NCBI GenBank assembly: GCA_002796045.1
Contig: PCVM01000102.1
Location: 1-8,868, forward strand
Length of the DNA stretch: 8,868 bases
Direction of reading: 5' to 3'
Origin: Candidatus Roizmanbacteria bacterium CG11_big_fil_rev_8_21_14_0_20_36_8
GTDB taxonomy: Bacteria; Patescibacteriota; Microgenomatia; UBA1406; GWC2-37-13
Shown one piece after another: positions 1 through 6,277 of the stretch. Within the stretch, counting starts at the first letter, position 1. Each line of letters opens with the position of its first letter. The notes under the pieces are model-generated. The model did not search any database. It had not been told where the DNA came from and saw nothing but the letters and a program-made list of their open reading frames with translations. The position numbers were made by a program, and so were the translations under genes.

Positions 1-85
1 CAGCTTTCCACCCAGAATTTCTGATGAATTGAGCCGGCAATGTAACCGCAAGAGAGTTTCCAACCTTAATTATTGTCTGAATCAT
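1..85 (-). CDS. AbrB/MazE-like DNA-binding protein, N-terminal fragment (cut by window edge)
   Basis: Reading the minus strand from the ATG at 85 gives 28 codons that stay open to the window edge. The peptide starts MIQTIIKVGNSL and continues AVTLPAQFIRNSGWKA. The pattern K-x-GNS-L-x-V-x-(L/I)-P with a following aromatic/aliphatic helix is the swapped-hairpin beta-barrel signature of the SpoVT-AbrB family, which includes MazE-type antitoxins and AbrB transition regulators. In MazE-type proteins this N-terminal domain dimerises, binds the operator DNA, and leaves the C-terminus to neutralise a toxin. That C-terminus and any toxin gene would lie outside this window to the left. The gene is divergent from dprA across 91 bases. 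I saw no Shine-Dalgarno sequence. The family call is fairly good for so short a fragment; whether it is an antitoxin cannot be decided here. Confidence 0.62.
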   Translation of the reverse strand, partial: MIQTIIKVGNSLAVTLPAQFIRNSGWKA

Positions 86-176
86 TTTTTAATAGTTAAA
101 TAATAATGTTATAACTAGATTATAACATATCGATATTTACTTATATAATTGTATATATATATTATACAATGTATTT
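86..176. promoter_or_regulatory. Divergent intergenic region between the AbrB-like gene and dprA
   Basis: These 91 bases are strongly AT-rich with runs of alternating TA (around 140-165). They separate two genes that start in opposite directions, so they must hold both promoters. For dprA the hexamer TACAAT at 165-170 ends six bases before the ATG at 177. No clear -35 element is visible. If the left gene is an AbrB/MazE-type regulator, autoregulation would act here; that is inference from the family only. Confidence 0.5.
165..170 (+). promoter_or_regulatory. Putative -10 element of dprA
   Basis: TACAAT followed by GTATTT and then the ATG. The six-base spacing would put transcription start at or next to the start codon. 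The same GTATTTATG string follows the -10-like hexamer of the glycosyltransferase gene. Confidence 0.5.
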
Positions 177-1280
177 ATGTCAAATAATGATTTTTTGTAC
201 GAGCTCGCATTTTCATACTTCCCAGGTATTGGACCGATCAAATTTGATGCTTTATTAAAACACTTTGGTACGGCAAAGTTGGCATACGAGGCATCGGCAG
301 GTGATCTTCGTGAAGCGATGGGAGCAAATTTGAGTTGTAAGTTTTTAGGGTATCGTAATAATTTTGATTTTGATAGTGAATATAAAAAAATTACAGATAA
401 TAATATTACCCTTTTAATGCGGGAAGATCTTCGGTATCCCTCTGCACTTCTCAATCTTTCTGATCCTCCAATCTGTTTGTATGTCAAGGGAGATCTTACA
501 AATTTTCATTGGAATGATGAATCGGCCAGTGAGTTGTATTTTGCAGTCGTTGGAACACGAAATCCGACGGAGTATGGTCGGCAAATTACGACTAAATTTT
601 CTCGTGAATTATCCGAGACTGGAACGATCATTGTCTCTGGTATGGCGATGGGAGTAGACGCTCTTGCACACTGGGCAGCTCTTCGTGCGGGTGGCAAGAC
701 TATTGCTTTTTTAGGATGTGGAGTAAATATTATTTATCCATGGGCAAATACAAATCTATACCATAAGATAATTGAGTCAGGAGGACTGGTAATCTCTGAG
801 TTTCCGCCTGACATGGTGACTTTGAAAGGTCACTTTGTTGCACGAAATCGCCTTATTTCTGGATTGTCAAAAGGTGTTTTAGTTGCTGAGGGTTTGAAAG
901 ATTCTGGATCTCTCATCACTGCGCGATACGCCCTTGCACAGGGCAAAGATGTGTTTGCACCGCCAGCGCCTATCACCTCAGATCAATCACAAGCACCAAA
1001 TATTTTGCTCAAAGATGGGGCAAAATTAGTAACGACGGTTGAGGACATTCTTGAGGAATATGATGTCAAGAAGAAACAAACACTTAAAGAAACATTGAAG
1101 GAAATTCCAGAAAATCAAAAACAACTCTTTCAATTATTATCTGCGGAAGCTTTCACACCAGACGAGATTGCACGTTCACTCAATGTGCCGGTTTATCAAG
1201 TTTTGTCATTACTTTCGACGATGGAGCTATCGAAAATTATTGAAAAAAACATTTCAGGAAAGTATCAGATCAAAATCTAG
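177..1280 (+). CDS. dprA: DNA-processing protein DprA (Smf)
   Basis: 367 residues, full length for the family. DprA binds incoming single-stranded DNA in the cytoplasm and loads RecA on it during natural transformation. Residues about 13-50 form the N-terminal helix-hairpin-helix/SAM-like part (FPGIGP). Residues about 75-290 are the Rossmann-like DprA core: VVGTRNPTEYG (124-134), SGMAMGVDALAHWAAL (154-169), GCGVNIIYP (180-188), ARNRLISGLS (222-231) and DSGSLITARYAL (242-253). Residues about 315-365 look like the winged-helix C-terminal domain (TPDEIARSLNV). One oddity is that the usual VPG...G.N segment after the core reads APPAPITSDQSQAPN (261-275), so its glycines are replaced. The ATG follows TACAAT by six bases with no ribosome binding site, so a leaderless mRNA is likely. 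It converges on rpiB with three bases between stops. Confidence 0.95.
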   Translation: MSNNDFLYELAFSYFPGIGPIKFDALLKHFGTAKLAYEASAGDLREAMGANLSCKFLGYRNNFDFDSEYKKITDNNITLLMREDLRYPSALLNLSDPPICLYVKGDLTNFHWNDESASELYFAVVGTRNPTEYGRQITTKFSRELSETGTIIVSGMAMGVDALAHWAALRAGGKTIAFLGCGVNIIYPWANTNLYHKIIESGGLVISEFPPDMVTLKGHFVARNRLISGLSKGVLVAEGLKDSGSLITARYALAQGKDVFAPPAPITSDQSQAPNILLKDGAKLVTTVEDILEEYDVKKKQTLKETLKEIPENQKQLFQLLSAEAFTPDEIARSLNVPVYQVLSLLSTMELSKIIEKNISGKYQIKI

Positions 1281-1283
1281 AAG

Positions 1284-1775
1284 TTACAAATTCTGAGTGG
1301 TGGTTGGAGGGTTTTTGTGAGTATTTGAAGATTGATCAACAGCATCAATTTTCTTAAGTCTGCGAATGTATTTATCTTTATCGATTGGTTGTGTTGTAAC
1401 AAACGCATCAATCATTTTCTGTGCTTGTTCTTGCGAAAAATTGTCCGATGCGATTGAAAGCACATTTATATGATCATTCTCCCGCCCATGTCGAACTTGT
1501 TCAGCATCAAATCCTATTCCACAGTAAATACCCTTGTTTCTATTTGCCGCCATGCAGACACCGATCCCTGAACCACAGATTACAATCCCTAAAAATTGAT
1601 CAGGATTTTGAAGTACTGCTTGGGCAACTTTTTGTGCAAAATCCGGATAATCATCCTCAGGATCATGTTCGTAATTTCCCAAATCTTCAACGCGAATATC
1701 TTTGTTTTGGAGATACTCGATTAACGCATTTTTCAGCTCAAACCCGCGGTGATCAGCGCCGATGAAGATGGTCAT
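1284..1775 (-). CDS. rpiB: RpiB/LacAB-family sugar-phosphate isomerase (probable ribose-5-phosphate isomerase B)
   Basis: 163 residues from the chosen ATG. The family interconverts ribose 5-phosphate and ribulose 5-phosphate (non-oxidative pentose phosphate pathway, cytoplasm); some members act on other sugar phosphates. Visible marks are the N-terminal GADHRGFELK (6-15), the DYPDFA motif (42-47) and the ICGSGIGVCMAANR loop (66-79) with catalytic Cys67 and the anion-binding glycines. The segment usually written R-x-H-N-D-x-N-V-L reads RENDHINVL (98-106), so the histidine is displaced from its E. coli position. The tail after about residue 145 is polar and rich in Asn and Thr. I prefer the ATG at 1775 over one eight codons upstream, because homology starts at once and a TATACT hexamer ends six bases before it. 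It is divergent from the TatD gene and tail-to-tail with dprA. Confidence 0.9.
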   Translation of the reverse strand: MTIFIGADHRGFELKNALIEYLQNKDIRVEDLGNYEHDPEDDYPDFAQKVAQAVLQNPDQFLGIVICGSGIGVCMAANRNKGIYCGIGFDAEQVRHGRENDHINVLSIASDNFSQEQAQKMIDAFVTTQPIDKDKYIRRLKKIDAVDQSSNTHKNPPTTTQNL

Positions 1776-1781
1776 AAGAGT

Positions 1782-1787
1782 AGTATA
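1782..1787 (-). promoter_or_regulatory. Putative -10 element of rpiB
   Basis: On the minus strand TATACT is followed by ACTCTT and then the chosen rpiB ATG. This supports the internal start and a leaderless transcript. The hexamer lies within the longer upstream reading-frame extension, which argues against that longer start. Confidence 0.55.
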
Positions 1788-1790
1788 CAA

Positions 1791-1796
1791 TATAAT
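1791..1796 (+). promoter_or_regulatory. Putative -10 element of the TatD-family gene
   Basis: A perfect TATAAT on the plus strand, 22 bases before the ATG at 1819, predicts a leader of about 15 bases. It lies 3 bases from the rpiB -10 hexamer on the other strand, so the two divergent promoters overlap and RNA polymerase could hardly occupy both at once. No good -35 is seen. Confidence 0.5.
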
Positions 1797-1818
1797 CATT
1801 ATTCATTTGTTGAATACT

Positions 1819-2646
1819 ATGTTTGACACCCACTGTCACCTTAACTTTAAACGATTTAAGAAGAATGTAACCGAGGTCATTGACCGCGCAGTTGACGTTG
1901 GTGTTACAAACATAGTTATCCCCGGCACCGATATTATCTCCTCAAAAAAAGCCGTTGAAATAGCAGAAAAACATGAAGGGTTTTACGCGGCTGTTGGTAT
2001 TCACCCACATCATGCGTTCGAATTAATTACGAATGACGAATTGTCAATTACGAATGAAATCGATGAGATTGAAACATTATTGACTCACCCAAAGGTAGTT
2101 GCAATTGGAGAAGTCGGCATGGATCGTCATGTGTATGAAGAGACAAAATATGCTGAGTATGCTGTTGATGAGCGATTTTTGAGTACTCAAAAATCGCTCC
2201 TGACATCACAAATCCAACTTGCCGTTACATACAACAAATCATTAATCTTGCACAATCGCGAGGCGAAATCAGATTTACTTCCTATTATTAAAAAAAACTG
2301 GGACTCACAACTTGAGGGGCGCACCGTGTTTCACTGTTGTGAGCCAGATGCCGAGTTGTTAATTTTTGCTAAAAATCACAAGGTGTTTATCGGAGTTGAC
2401 GGAGATGTGACTTATGATAAAGCTAAACAGGATTTTATTAGGCAAGTTCCTCTTGAGATGCTTGTTGTGGAGACTGATAGCCCTTTTATTCTTCCTGAGC
2501 CGTTATTATCTGAGAAAAAGTATCCCAATGAGCCGGCAAATATTCAATTGATAGTTCGCGAAGTCGCAAGCTTGAAAGGTGAAACGGTTGAAAAAATTAT
2601 TGAATTAACTACTGAGAATGGGAAGAGTTTGTTTGGATTGGGATAA
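1819..2646 (+). CDS. TatD-family metal-dependent deoxyribonuclease/hydrolase
   Basis: 275 residues, a usual length for TatD TIM-barrel enzymes, which use two divalent metals and often act as 3'-5' exonucleases or D-aminoacyl-tRNA deacylase-like enzymes. The metal and catalytic positions are all visible: FDTHCH (His5, His7), GIHPHH (60-65), IGEVGMD (Glu98), LHNREA (His145), FHCC (His172) and VETDSP (Asp220), followed by PNEPANI (236-242). The start at 1819 is chosen because the family begins with this FDTHCH strand; the longer in-frame extension to 1762 is hydrophobic noise across the rpiB promoter. One oddity is that the stretch between Asp102 and Gln124 is about ten residues longer than I expect for the family. 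It overlaps the start of a perfect 30-bp palindrome covering codons 118-127. The gene is divergent from rpiB. Confidence 0.92.
   Translation: MFDTHCHLNFKRFKKNVTEVIDRAVDVGVTNIVIPGTDIISSKKAVEIAEKHEGFYAAVGIHPHHAFELITNDELSITNEIDEIETLLTHPKVVAIGEVGMDRHVYEETKYAEYAVDERFLSTQKSLLTSQIQLAVTYNKSLILHNREAKSDLLPIIKKNWDSQLEGRTVFHCCEPDAELLIFAKNHKVFIGVDGDVTYDKAKQDFIRQVPLEMLVVETDSPFILPEPLLSEKKYPNEPANIQLIVREVASLKGETVEKIIELTTENGKSLFGLG
2170..2199. repeat. Perfect 30-bp palindrome inside the TatD-family gene
   Basis: The left arm GAGCGATTTTTGAGT (2170-2184) is followed without a spacer by its exact reverse complement (2185-2199). It coincides with ten whole codons (118-127), so the reading frame is not disturbed. 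The next base pair outward (2169/2200) does not match. A second copy was not found elsewhere in this window. It could form a cruciform in DNA or a hairpin in the mRNA. Confidence 0.97.
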
Positions 2647-2804
2647 TAACTAATAAATACTTTTCGATGGTAAAATTTTACGCCACATACGATAAGTATA
2701 GTATTTTTATACACTTAAAGGTATTCTTTTAATCCTTTTGTGATATCTATCTATACACATTAAATATGTATGTTATAATATGTTGTTAAACATTTATAAT
2801 TATT
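2647..2804. promoter_or_regulatory. AT-rich intergenic region with promoter of the 113-residue protein gene
   Basis: There is no gene in these 158 bases. They hold a 12-bp perfect palindrome GTAAAATTTTAC (2670-2681), a weak 5-bp hairpin (2696-2700 with 2708-2712), and two TATAAT hexamers. The first, at 2774-2779, is preceded by TGT, an extended -10 arrangement. It would give a leader of about 19 bases before the ATG at 2805. The second, at 2795-2800, ends only four bases before the ATG. Confidence 0.5.
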
Positions 2805-3146
2805 ATGGGAAGATTATTAGAATCATTATTAGCTATGTATTATGGTGACGGACCTCAAATTGGAGCATTTGCTAGAACTATTTTTAGAGTTGGCAGTACG
2901 AGAGGAGTAAGCAATAAAGTAATAACCCTTGCTCAATCATATGTTGTGGAGCACAATGTAGAGGCAGATATGGGAGCAGTTGAAGGAATGCAAACTTTGA
3001 GTGGATTTGCTGCTGCATTATTGTTTTTGGGTTCTCCACTAGATGTTCTTGCAAAATTAATTGGAGATAATCCTGGTCCTGTTGAGGAAGTCGTTGGTAG
3101 GCTGAGAAATATGGGACCGACGCCAGCTTCTCCTCCTTGGGCATGA
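2805..3146 (+). CDS. Protein of unknown function, 113 residues
   Basis: I do not recognise this protein. It starts with ATG and ends with TGA. It is preceded by an extended -10 (TGTTATAAT) and followed by a strong hairpin, so it looks like a self-contained transcription unit. The N-terminal part (1-50) is mildly basic with alternating hydrophobic residues. Residues 56-86 (GAVEGMQTLSGFAAALLFLG and after) are rich in Gly, Ala and Leu and could be an amphipathic or short membrane-seeking helix. The C-terminus is Pro-rich and ends ASPPWA. There is no signal peptide, cysteine or known catalytic motif. Codon use favours A/T-ending codons as in its neighbours. A minus-strand reading frame overlaps it (2884-3144), but that one has no promoter or family resemblance. 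I am fairly confident that the plus-strand frame is the real one, and have no functional call. Confidence 0.6.
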   Translation: MGRLLESLLAMYYGDGPQIGAFARTIFRVGSTRGVSNKVITLAQSYVVEHNVEADMGAVEGMQTLSGFAAALLFLGSPLDVLAKLIGDNPGPVEEVVGRLRNMGPTPASPPWA

Positions 3147-3160
3147 AAACTTATTTTAAA

Positions 3161-3191
3161 TAGGGATTATCCCGTTTCGGGATAATCCCTA
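3161..3191. terminator. Hairpin terminator between two convergent genes
   Basis: A 14-bp perfect stem TAGGGATTATCCCG (3161-3174) pairs with 3178-3191 across a TTT loop. It lies 14 bases after the TGA of the 113-residue protein gene, and its right arm contains the TAG stop of the glycosyltransferase gene. The flank on the left (read on the minus strand) is A/T-rich with a TTTT run further on, while the right flank is AAATTAGT. There is no classic T-tract directly after the stem on either strand. I read it as a bidirectional terminator or RNA 3'-end stabiliser. Confidence 0.75.
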
Positions 3192-4397
3192 AATTAGTAC
3201 TTTCTTAAGAACCTCACTCCAAGCATTTTCAAATTTAATTGGTGCAAACTCAGAGGCGCGGTCAAACGCCAGTATACTCTGTTTTTCGTGGTAAGTTTTA
3301 TTATAAATTAACTGGGATATTTTTTCAGCAATTTCTTTTGGATTATCAGGTGAGGCAAAAACAGCAGCATGACCCGCGATCTCACGAAGCACAGGGATAT
3401 CTGCAAGAACACTAGGCGTGCTTAGAATTCCAGCCTCGATATATGAGAGCCCAAATCCCTCTGCTTTTGAGACAAGAATATTTGCCCTTGCATTTTTATA
3501 TAAATCGAGCAGGGTGGCATCAGGCACAAATCCTGGAAAAATGAAACGCTTGTCGTCTTGGGCAAGTTTTAAAAATTTATAAAGAGACTTCAACCAAGGA
3601 TGGGGCCTTGTAGAAATCCCCGTAGAATTAACTGTTCCAAAAATATTTCCAACAAAAACACAAGGAAAATCGACTATTTTCAGTGCGCGCGCTAAATTTG
3701 GAAGATTCTTGTTCCAAGTCGCATCCCCCACATAAATTACATAGTCTTTTAGACTTTCAAGTACGGGGTTTTTGGTTCCACCAGGATCAATTGGAGTAAA
3801 TTCAGCCACAGATCGATCGTTTATATTGTGAAAAGGGTGGTGATGATTTATAGCTTCTTCATTTTGATCCATATGTGGAGTGAAAATTTTGTCAAATGTT
3901 GGATAAATCACGGAAATGCTATCATCTGCAATCTTTAAAAAATCCTGAATAACTTTTTTGCTGACATTTGAGTCGGTTACGATATAATCATATGATTTGA
4001 GTGAATATGAGTTTAGAAATTTGAATATTTTTCCTTTGATCCCGACTGGAAACTCTCTTGGAAACTCCTGAGGGATTAGATCGTGGATTACTGCTATCTG
4101 TTTTTTCCCGATGCTTCTGAGATGAAGAGGTTTTTGAATGTGATTGAAAAATGGATTTATGAAATGAAAATCAGATCTGACAGTTTTTACTGTATTGGTA
4201 TATTTAAAGGAGTAATTGGAGTCTGAATTTTCACTTTCCGAATCAAGAGGTGAGTGGCCGTATTTCTTATTTGGGTCAATAGCCTTACTTTCAATATTTG
4301 AAAATGCAGTTTTTAATGTTGAAAAATACCTTCCAATACCACGCACTCGACTTTTTGAATCAGTATGGGTTGGATCATAGACCGAAATAATACTCAT
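3189..4397 (-). CDS. Glycosyltransferase, GT4-like (GT-B fold)
   Basis: 402 residues. This is a cytoplasmic or membrane-associated glycosyltransferase that would move a sugar from a nucleotide-activated donor to an unknown acceptor, probably a surface glycan. The N-terminal domain has SRVRGIGRYFSTL (16-28), matching the R-x-GIGRY loop of GT4 enzymes, and an HDLIP motif (105-109). The C-terminal donor-binding domain begins at YVGDATWNKNLPNLARAL (222-239). It has PGFVPDATLLDLYKNA (288-303), then the E-x7-E signature EGFGLSYIE (Glu313, Glu321), then PSVLADIPVLREIAG (328-342). Two polar, low-complexity stretches (about 43-66 and 175-210, including HHHPFH) look like lineage-specific insertions. 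No membrane segment is seen. It lies 27 bases after thyA but has its own TAGAAT six bases before the ATG. Its TAG stop lies in the terminator stem. Donor and acceptor are unknown. Confidence 0.88.
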   Translation of the reverse strand: MSIISVYDPTHTDSKSRVRGIGRYFSTLKTAFSNIESKAIDPNKKYGHSPLDSESENSDSNYSFKYTNTVKTVRSDFHFINPFFNHIQKPLHLRSIGKKQIAVIHDLIPQEFPREFPVGIKGKIFKFLNSYSLKSYDYIVTDSNVSKKVIQDFLKIADDSISVIYPTFDKIFTPHMDQNEEAINHHHPFHNINDRSVAEFTPIDPGGTKNPVLESLKDYVIYVGDATWNKNLPNLARALKIVDFPCVFVGNIFGTVNSTGISTRPHPWLKSLYKFLKLAQDDKRFIFPGFVPDATLLDLYKNARANILVSKAEGFGLSYIEAGILSTPSVLADIPVLREIAGHAAVFASPDNPKEIAEKISQLIYNKTYHEKQSILAFDRASEFAPIKFENAWSEVLKKVLI

Positions 4398-4403
4398 AAA
4401 TAC

Positions 4404-4409
4404 ATTCTA
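4404..4409 (-). promoter_or_regulatory. Putative -10 element of the glycosyltransferase gene
   Basis: On the minus strand TAGAAT is followed by GTATTT and the ATG at 4397, the same layout and the same six spacer bases as at dprA. It lies between the thyA stop and this start, so the gene may be transcribed on its own as well as from the dut-thyA promoter. Confidence 0.5.
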
Positions 4410-4424
4410 GCAAATAATTGTAGA

Positions 4425-5339
4425 TTACACTGCGACAGGTGCTTTAATCGGAGGGTGTGGATCGTAACCCGAAAGTTTGAAATCGCTTGGCTTGAAGCTA
4501 AAAATATCTTTTACAGCGTTATCAATCTTCATTTTTGGAAATTGTTTAGGCTTCCGCGTCAATTGTATATCGACTTGTTCTAGGTGATTTTTATATATAT
4601 GCACATCTCCAAAGGTGTGCACAAAGTCCCCAAGCTGGAGGTCTGTTACTTTTGCAACCATCATTGTCAATAGAGCATATGAAGCAATGTTAAAAGGTAC
4701 GCCCAAAAATACATCTGCACTTCTTTGGTAAAGTTGACAAGAAAGTTTTCCATTTGACACATAAAATTGGAACATTGTGTGACATGGTGGAAGTCCTGAT
4801 TTTGCCATTTCATCAATTTTTGACGCATTCCAGGCTGATACAATAATTCGACGCGAATCTGGATTATTTTTTATCTGTTGGATAACTCGTGCGATTTGGT
4901 CAATTTCTTGACCATTTTCATCTTTCCAATGTCTCCACTGAACTCCATATACTGGTCCCAGCTCTCCCCAAATTTTTGCAAATTTACCGTCGTTTTTAAT
5001 TTTTTCAATGAAATCTTGTTGAGACAACACTTCTTTGCCTTTTTTTTCATTTGTTTCTTTGTAATATTTATATGGCCATGAATTCCAAATATGGACATCG
5101 TTTTCAATGAGGTATTTAATATTTGACTCTCCTTTTAGAAACCATAATAATTCAATAATTATTCCACGTAAAAATACCTTTTTTGTAGTCAAAAGTGGAA
5201 AGCCTTTAGACAAATCAAATCGGATTTGTCTACCAAAAAGGCTATATGTACCAGTACCCGTCCGATCATTTTTGCAGGTTCCATTGATCTTGATGTCTCT
5301 TAACAAGTCTAGATATTGTTGTTCAGGGTGGGTTGACAT
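4425..5339 (-). CDS. thyA: Thymidylate synthase (folate-dependent, ThyA type)
   Basis: 304 residues. It methylates dUMP to dTMP with 5,10-methylene-tetrahydrofolate. Landmarks are the phosphate-binding Arg26 region ([15 protein letters not shown], 22-36), [10 protein letters not shown] (46-55), the [11 protein letters not shown] segment (128-138) and the [11 protein letters not shown] loop (161-171) with the arginines from the partner subunit. The catalytic Cys186 is in [12 protein letters not shown], followed by [18 protein letters not shown] (205-222), GDVHIYKNH (244-252) and the canonical C-terminus ending PVAV. It is longer than the 264-residue E. coli enzyme because of an insertion at about 88-122, as in the Lactobacillus-type enzymes. 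It starts 15 bases after the dut stop, without a clear ribosome binding site or -10 hexamer, so it is probably translated from a dut-thyA mRNA. A run of eight A bases occurs in the inserted region. Confidence 0.97.
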   Translation of the reverse strand: MSTHPEQQYLDLLRDIKINGTCKNDRTGTGTYSLFGRQIRFDLSKGFPLLTTKKVFLRGIIIELLWFLKGESNIKYLIENDVHIWNSWPYKYYKETNEKKGKEVLSQQDFIEKIKNDGKFAKIWGELGPVYGVQWRHWKDENGQEIDQIARVIQQIKNNPDSRRIIVSAWNASKIDEMAKSGLPPCHTMFQFYVSNGKLSCQLYQRSADVFLGVPFNIASYALLTMMVAKVTDLQLGDFVHTFGDVHIYKNHLEQVDIQLTRKPKQFPKMKIDNAVKDIFSFKPSDFKLSGYDPHPPIKAPVAV

Positions 5340-5354
5340 AAATTGAAAATTAAA

Positions 5355-5786
5355 TTATCCTGTGCTTCCAAAACCGCCTCTTGATTTTGAGTTCATTTTA
5401 TTAGCTTCAACAAATTCACTAACTTTTGCAATTTTTACCAGCATAGCCTGTGCGATACGTTCTCCTTTTTTGATTAAAACATTTTTTTTTGAGAAATTGA
5501 GAACTTGGACTCCTACTTCGTCAGTTTCCCCATGATAGTCTTGGTCAATTATGCCAATACTATTAGCTATCATGAGACTCTTTTTTTTTGGAGTTGAGCT
5601 TCGACTTGCCAAAATCAAGACATAATTACTTGGAACCTTAACAATGATATTTGCAGGAACGACAATTGGCTCAAAGGGTTTGGCAGTAATTGTGACCCTA
5701 GCATAGAGGTCGAAGGCGACCGAACCACTGGTGTGATATTTTGGAAGTGGTAGAGTAAAATCAATTCTTTTAATGGATACTTTCAT
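5355..5786 (-). CDS. dut: dUTP diphosphatase (trimeric dUTPase)
   Basis: 143 residues, normal for the homotrimeric family. It hydrolyses dUTP to dUMP and pyrophosphate. This keeps uracil out of DNA and supplies the substrate of the thymidylate synthase encoded next to it. The five motifs are in order: I AFDLYA (24-29), II ASRSSTPKK (60-68), III NSIGIIDQDYHGE (75-87) with catalytic Asp81, IV GERIAQAM (108-115), and V RGGFGSTG (136-143), the flexible arm that closes over a neighbouring active site. The ATG is preceded by AATAAT and six bases, the same arrangement as at dprA, rpiB and the glycosyltransferase. The gene contains two nine-base A runs (complement of 5482-5490 and 5581-5589), unusual for so short a gene and possible slippage sites. 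It is the first gene after the 1.5-kb gene-free region. Confidence 0.97.
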   Translation of the reverse strand: MKVSIKRIDFTLPLPKYHTSGSVAFDLYARVTITAKPFEPIVVPANIIVKVPSNYVLILASRSSTPKKKSLMIANSIGIIDQDYHGETDEVGVQVLNFSKKNVLIKKGERIAQAMLVKIAKVSEFVEANKMNSKSRGGFGSTG

Positions 5787-5792
5787 GCTTTG

Positions 5793-5798
5793 ATTATT
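5793..5798 (-). promoter_or_regulatory. Putative -10 element of dut-thyA
   Basis: On the minus strand AATAAT is followed by six bases (CAAAGC) and the dut ATG at 5786. It matches five of six consensus -10 bases. A slightly longer-range alternative lies in the TATGATAAAAT stretch just upstream. No -35 is evident. Confidence 0.4.
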
Positions 5799-6237
5799 TT
5801 ATCATATCTTAAAAAATGAGCAAAATATATTAATCATTAATTGACTATATCAAAATGTTACTAAATATATTAATATGCATCGATGCTCTATTGATAATTT
5901 AAAAAAAAGTGTATCTTATAACAATAATATTGCTCATAAAATATAAACACAAGTTTGGATCGTAAAAACAGCTATTTTATAAAATTAATTGATAAAAACA
6001 CGATTATATATTCAATTATATAATAACATCAAAAAGGATAGAATTTAATATTCATAAAGTAAAAATATATTAAAGATTGGTTGTAAATTATAAAATATTA
6101 ATATTACGTTCGTGTATATTATCGCTTAAATTTAGATTAATCATCAACTCGGAGTATTTAATGTCGTCAATAAATAATTTCATAAATTTCGCAATCTATT
6201 ATGAGAATAATTACGCTTTAAATAAATACAGTTATCG

Positions 6238-6277
6238 CAAAACAAGATGTCATATTTGTCATCTTAAACTTGTTTTG
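6238..6277. repeat. Short inverted repeat competing with the long stem-loop
   Basis: CAAAACAAG (6238-6246) is the exact reverse complement of CTTGTTTTG (6269-6277). The second arm is also part of the left arm of the long stem-loop at 6257-6347, so the two hairpins cannot form together. Such mutually exclusive pairing is seen in attenuators, but here there is no gene directly downstream to control. Confidence 0.7.

Noticed and set aside
1776..1799. Longer rpiB start eight codons upstream
   Set aside because: The extra residues are not part of the family fold, and the extension overlaps the -10 hexamer that fits the internal ATG.
2884..3144. 86-codon minus-strand frame opposite the 113-residue protein
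   Set aside because: It is a shadow frame: no promoter, repetitive Leu/Gln composition, and the plus-strand frame has a better promoter and terminator context.
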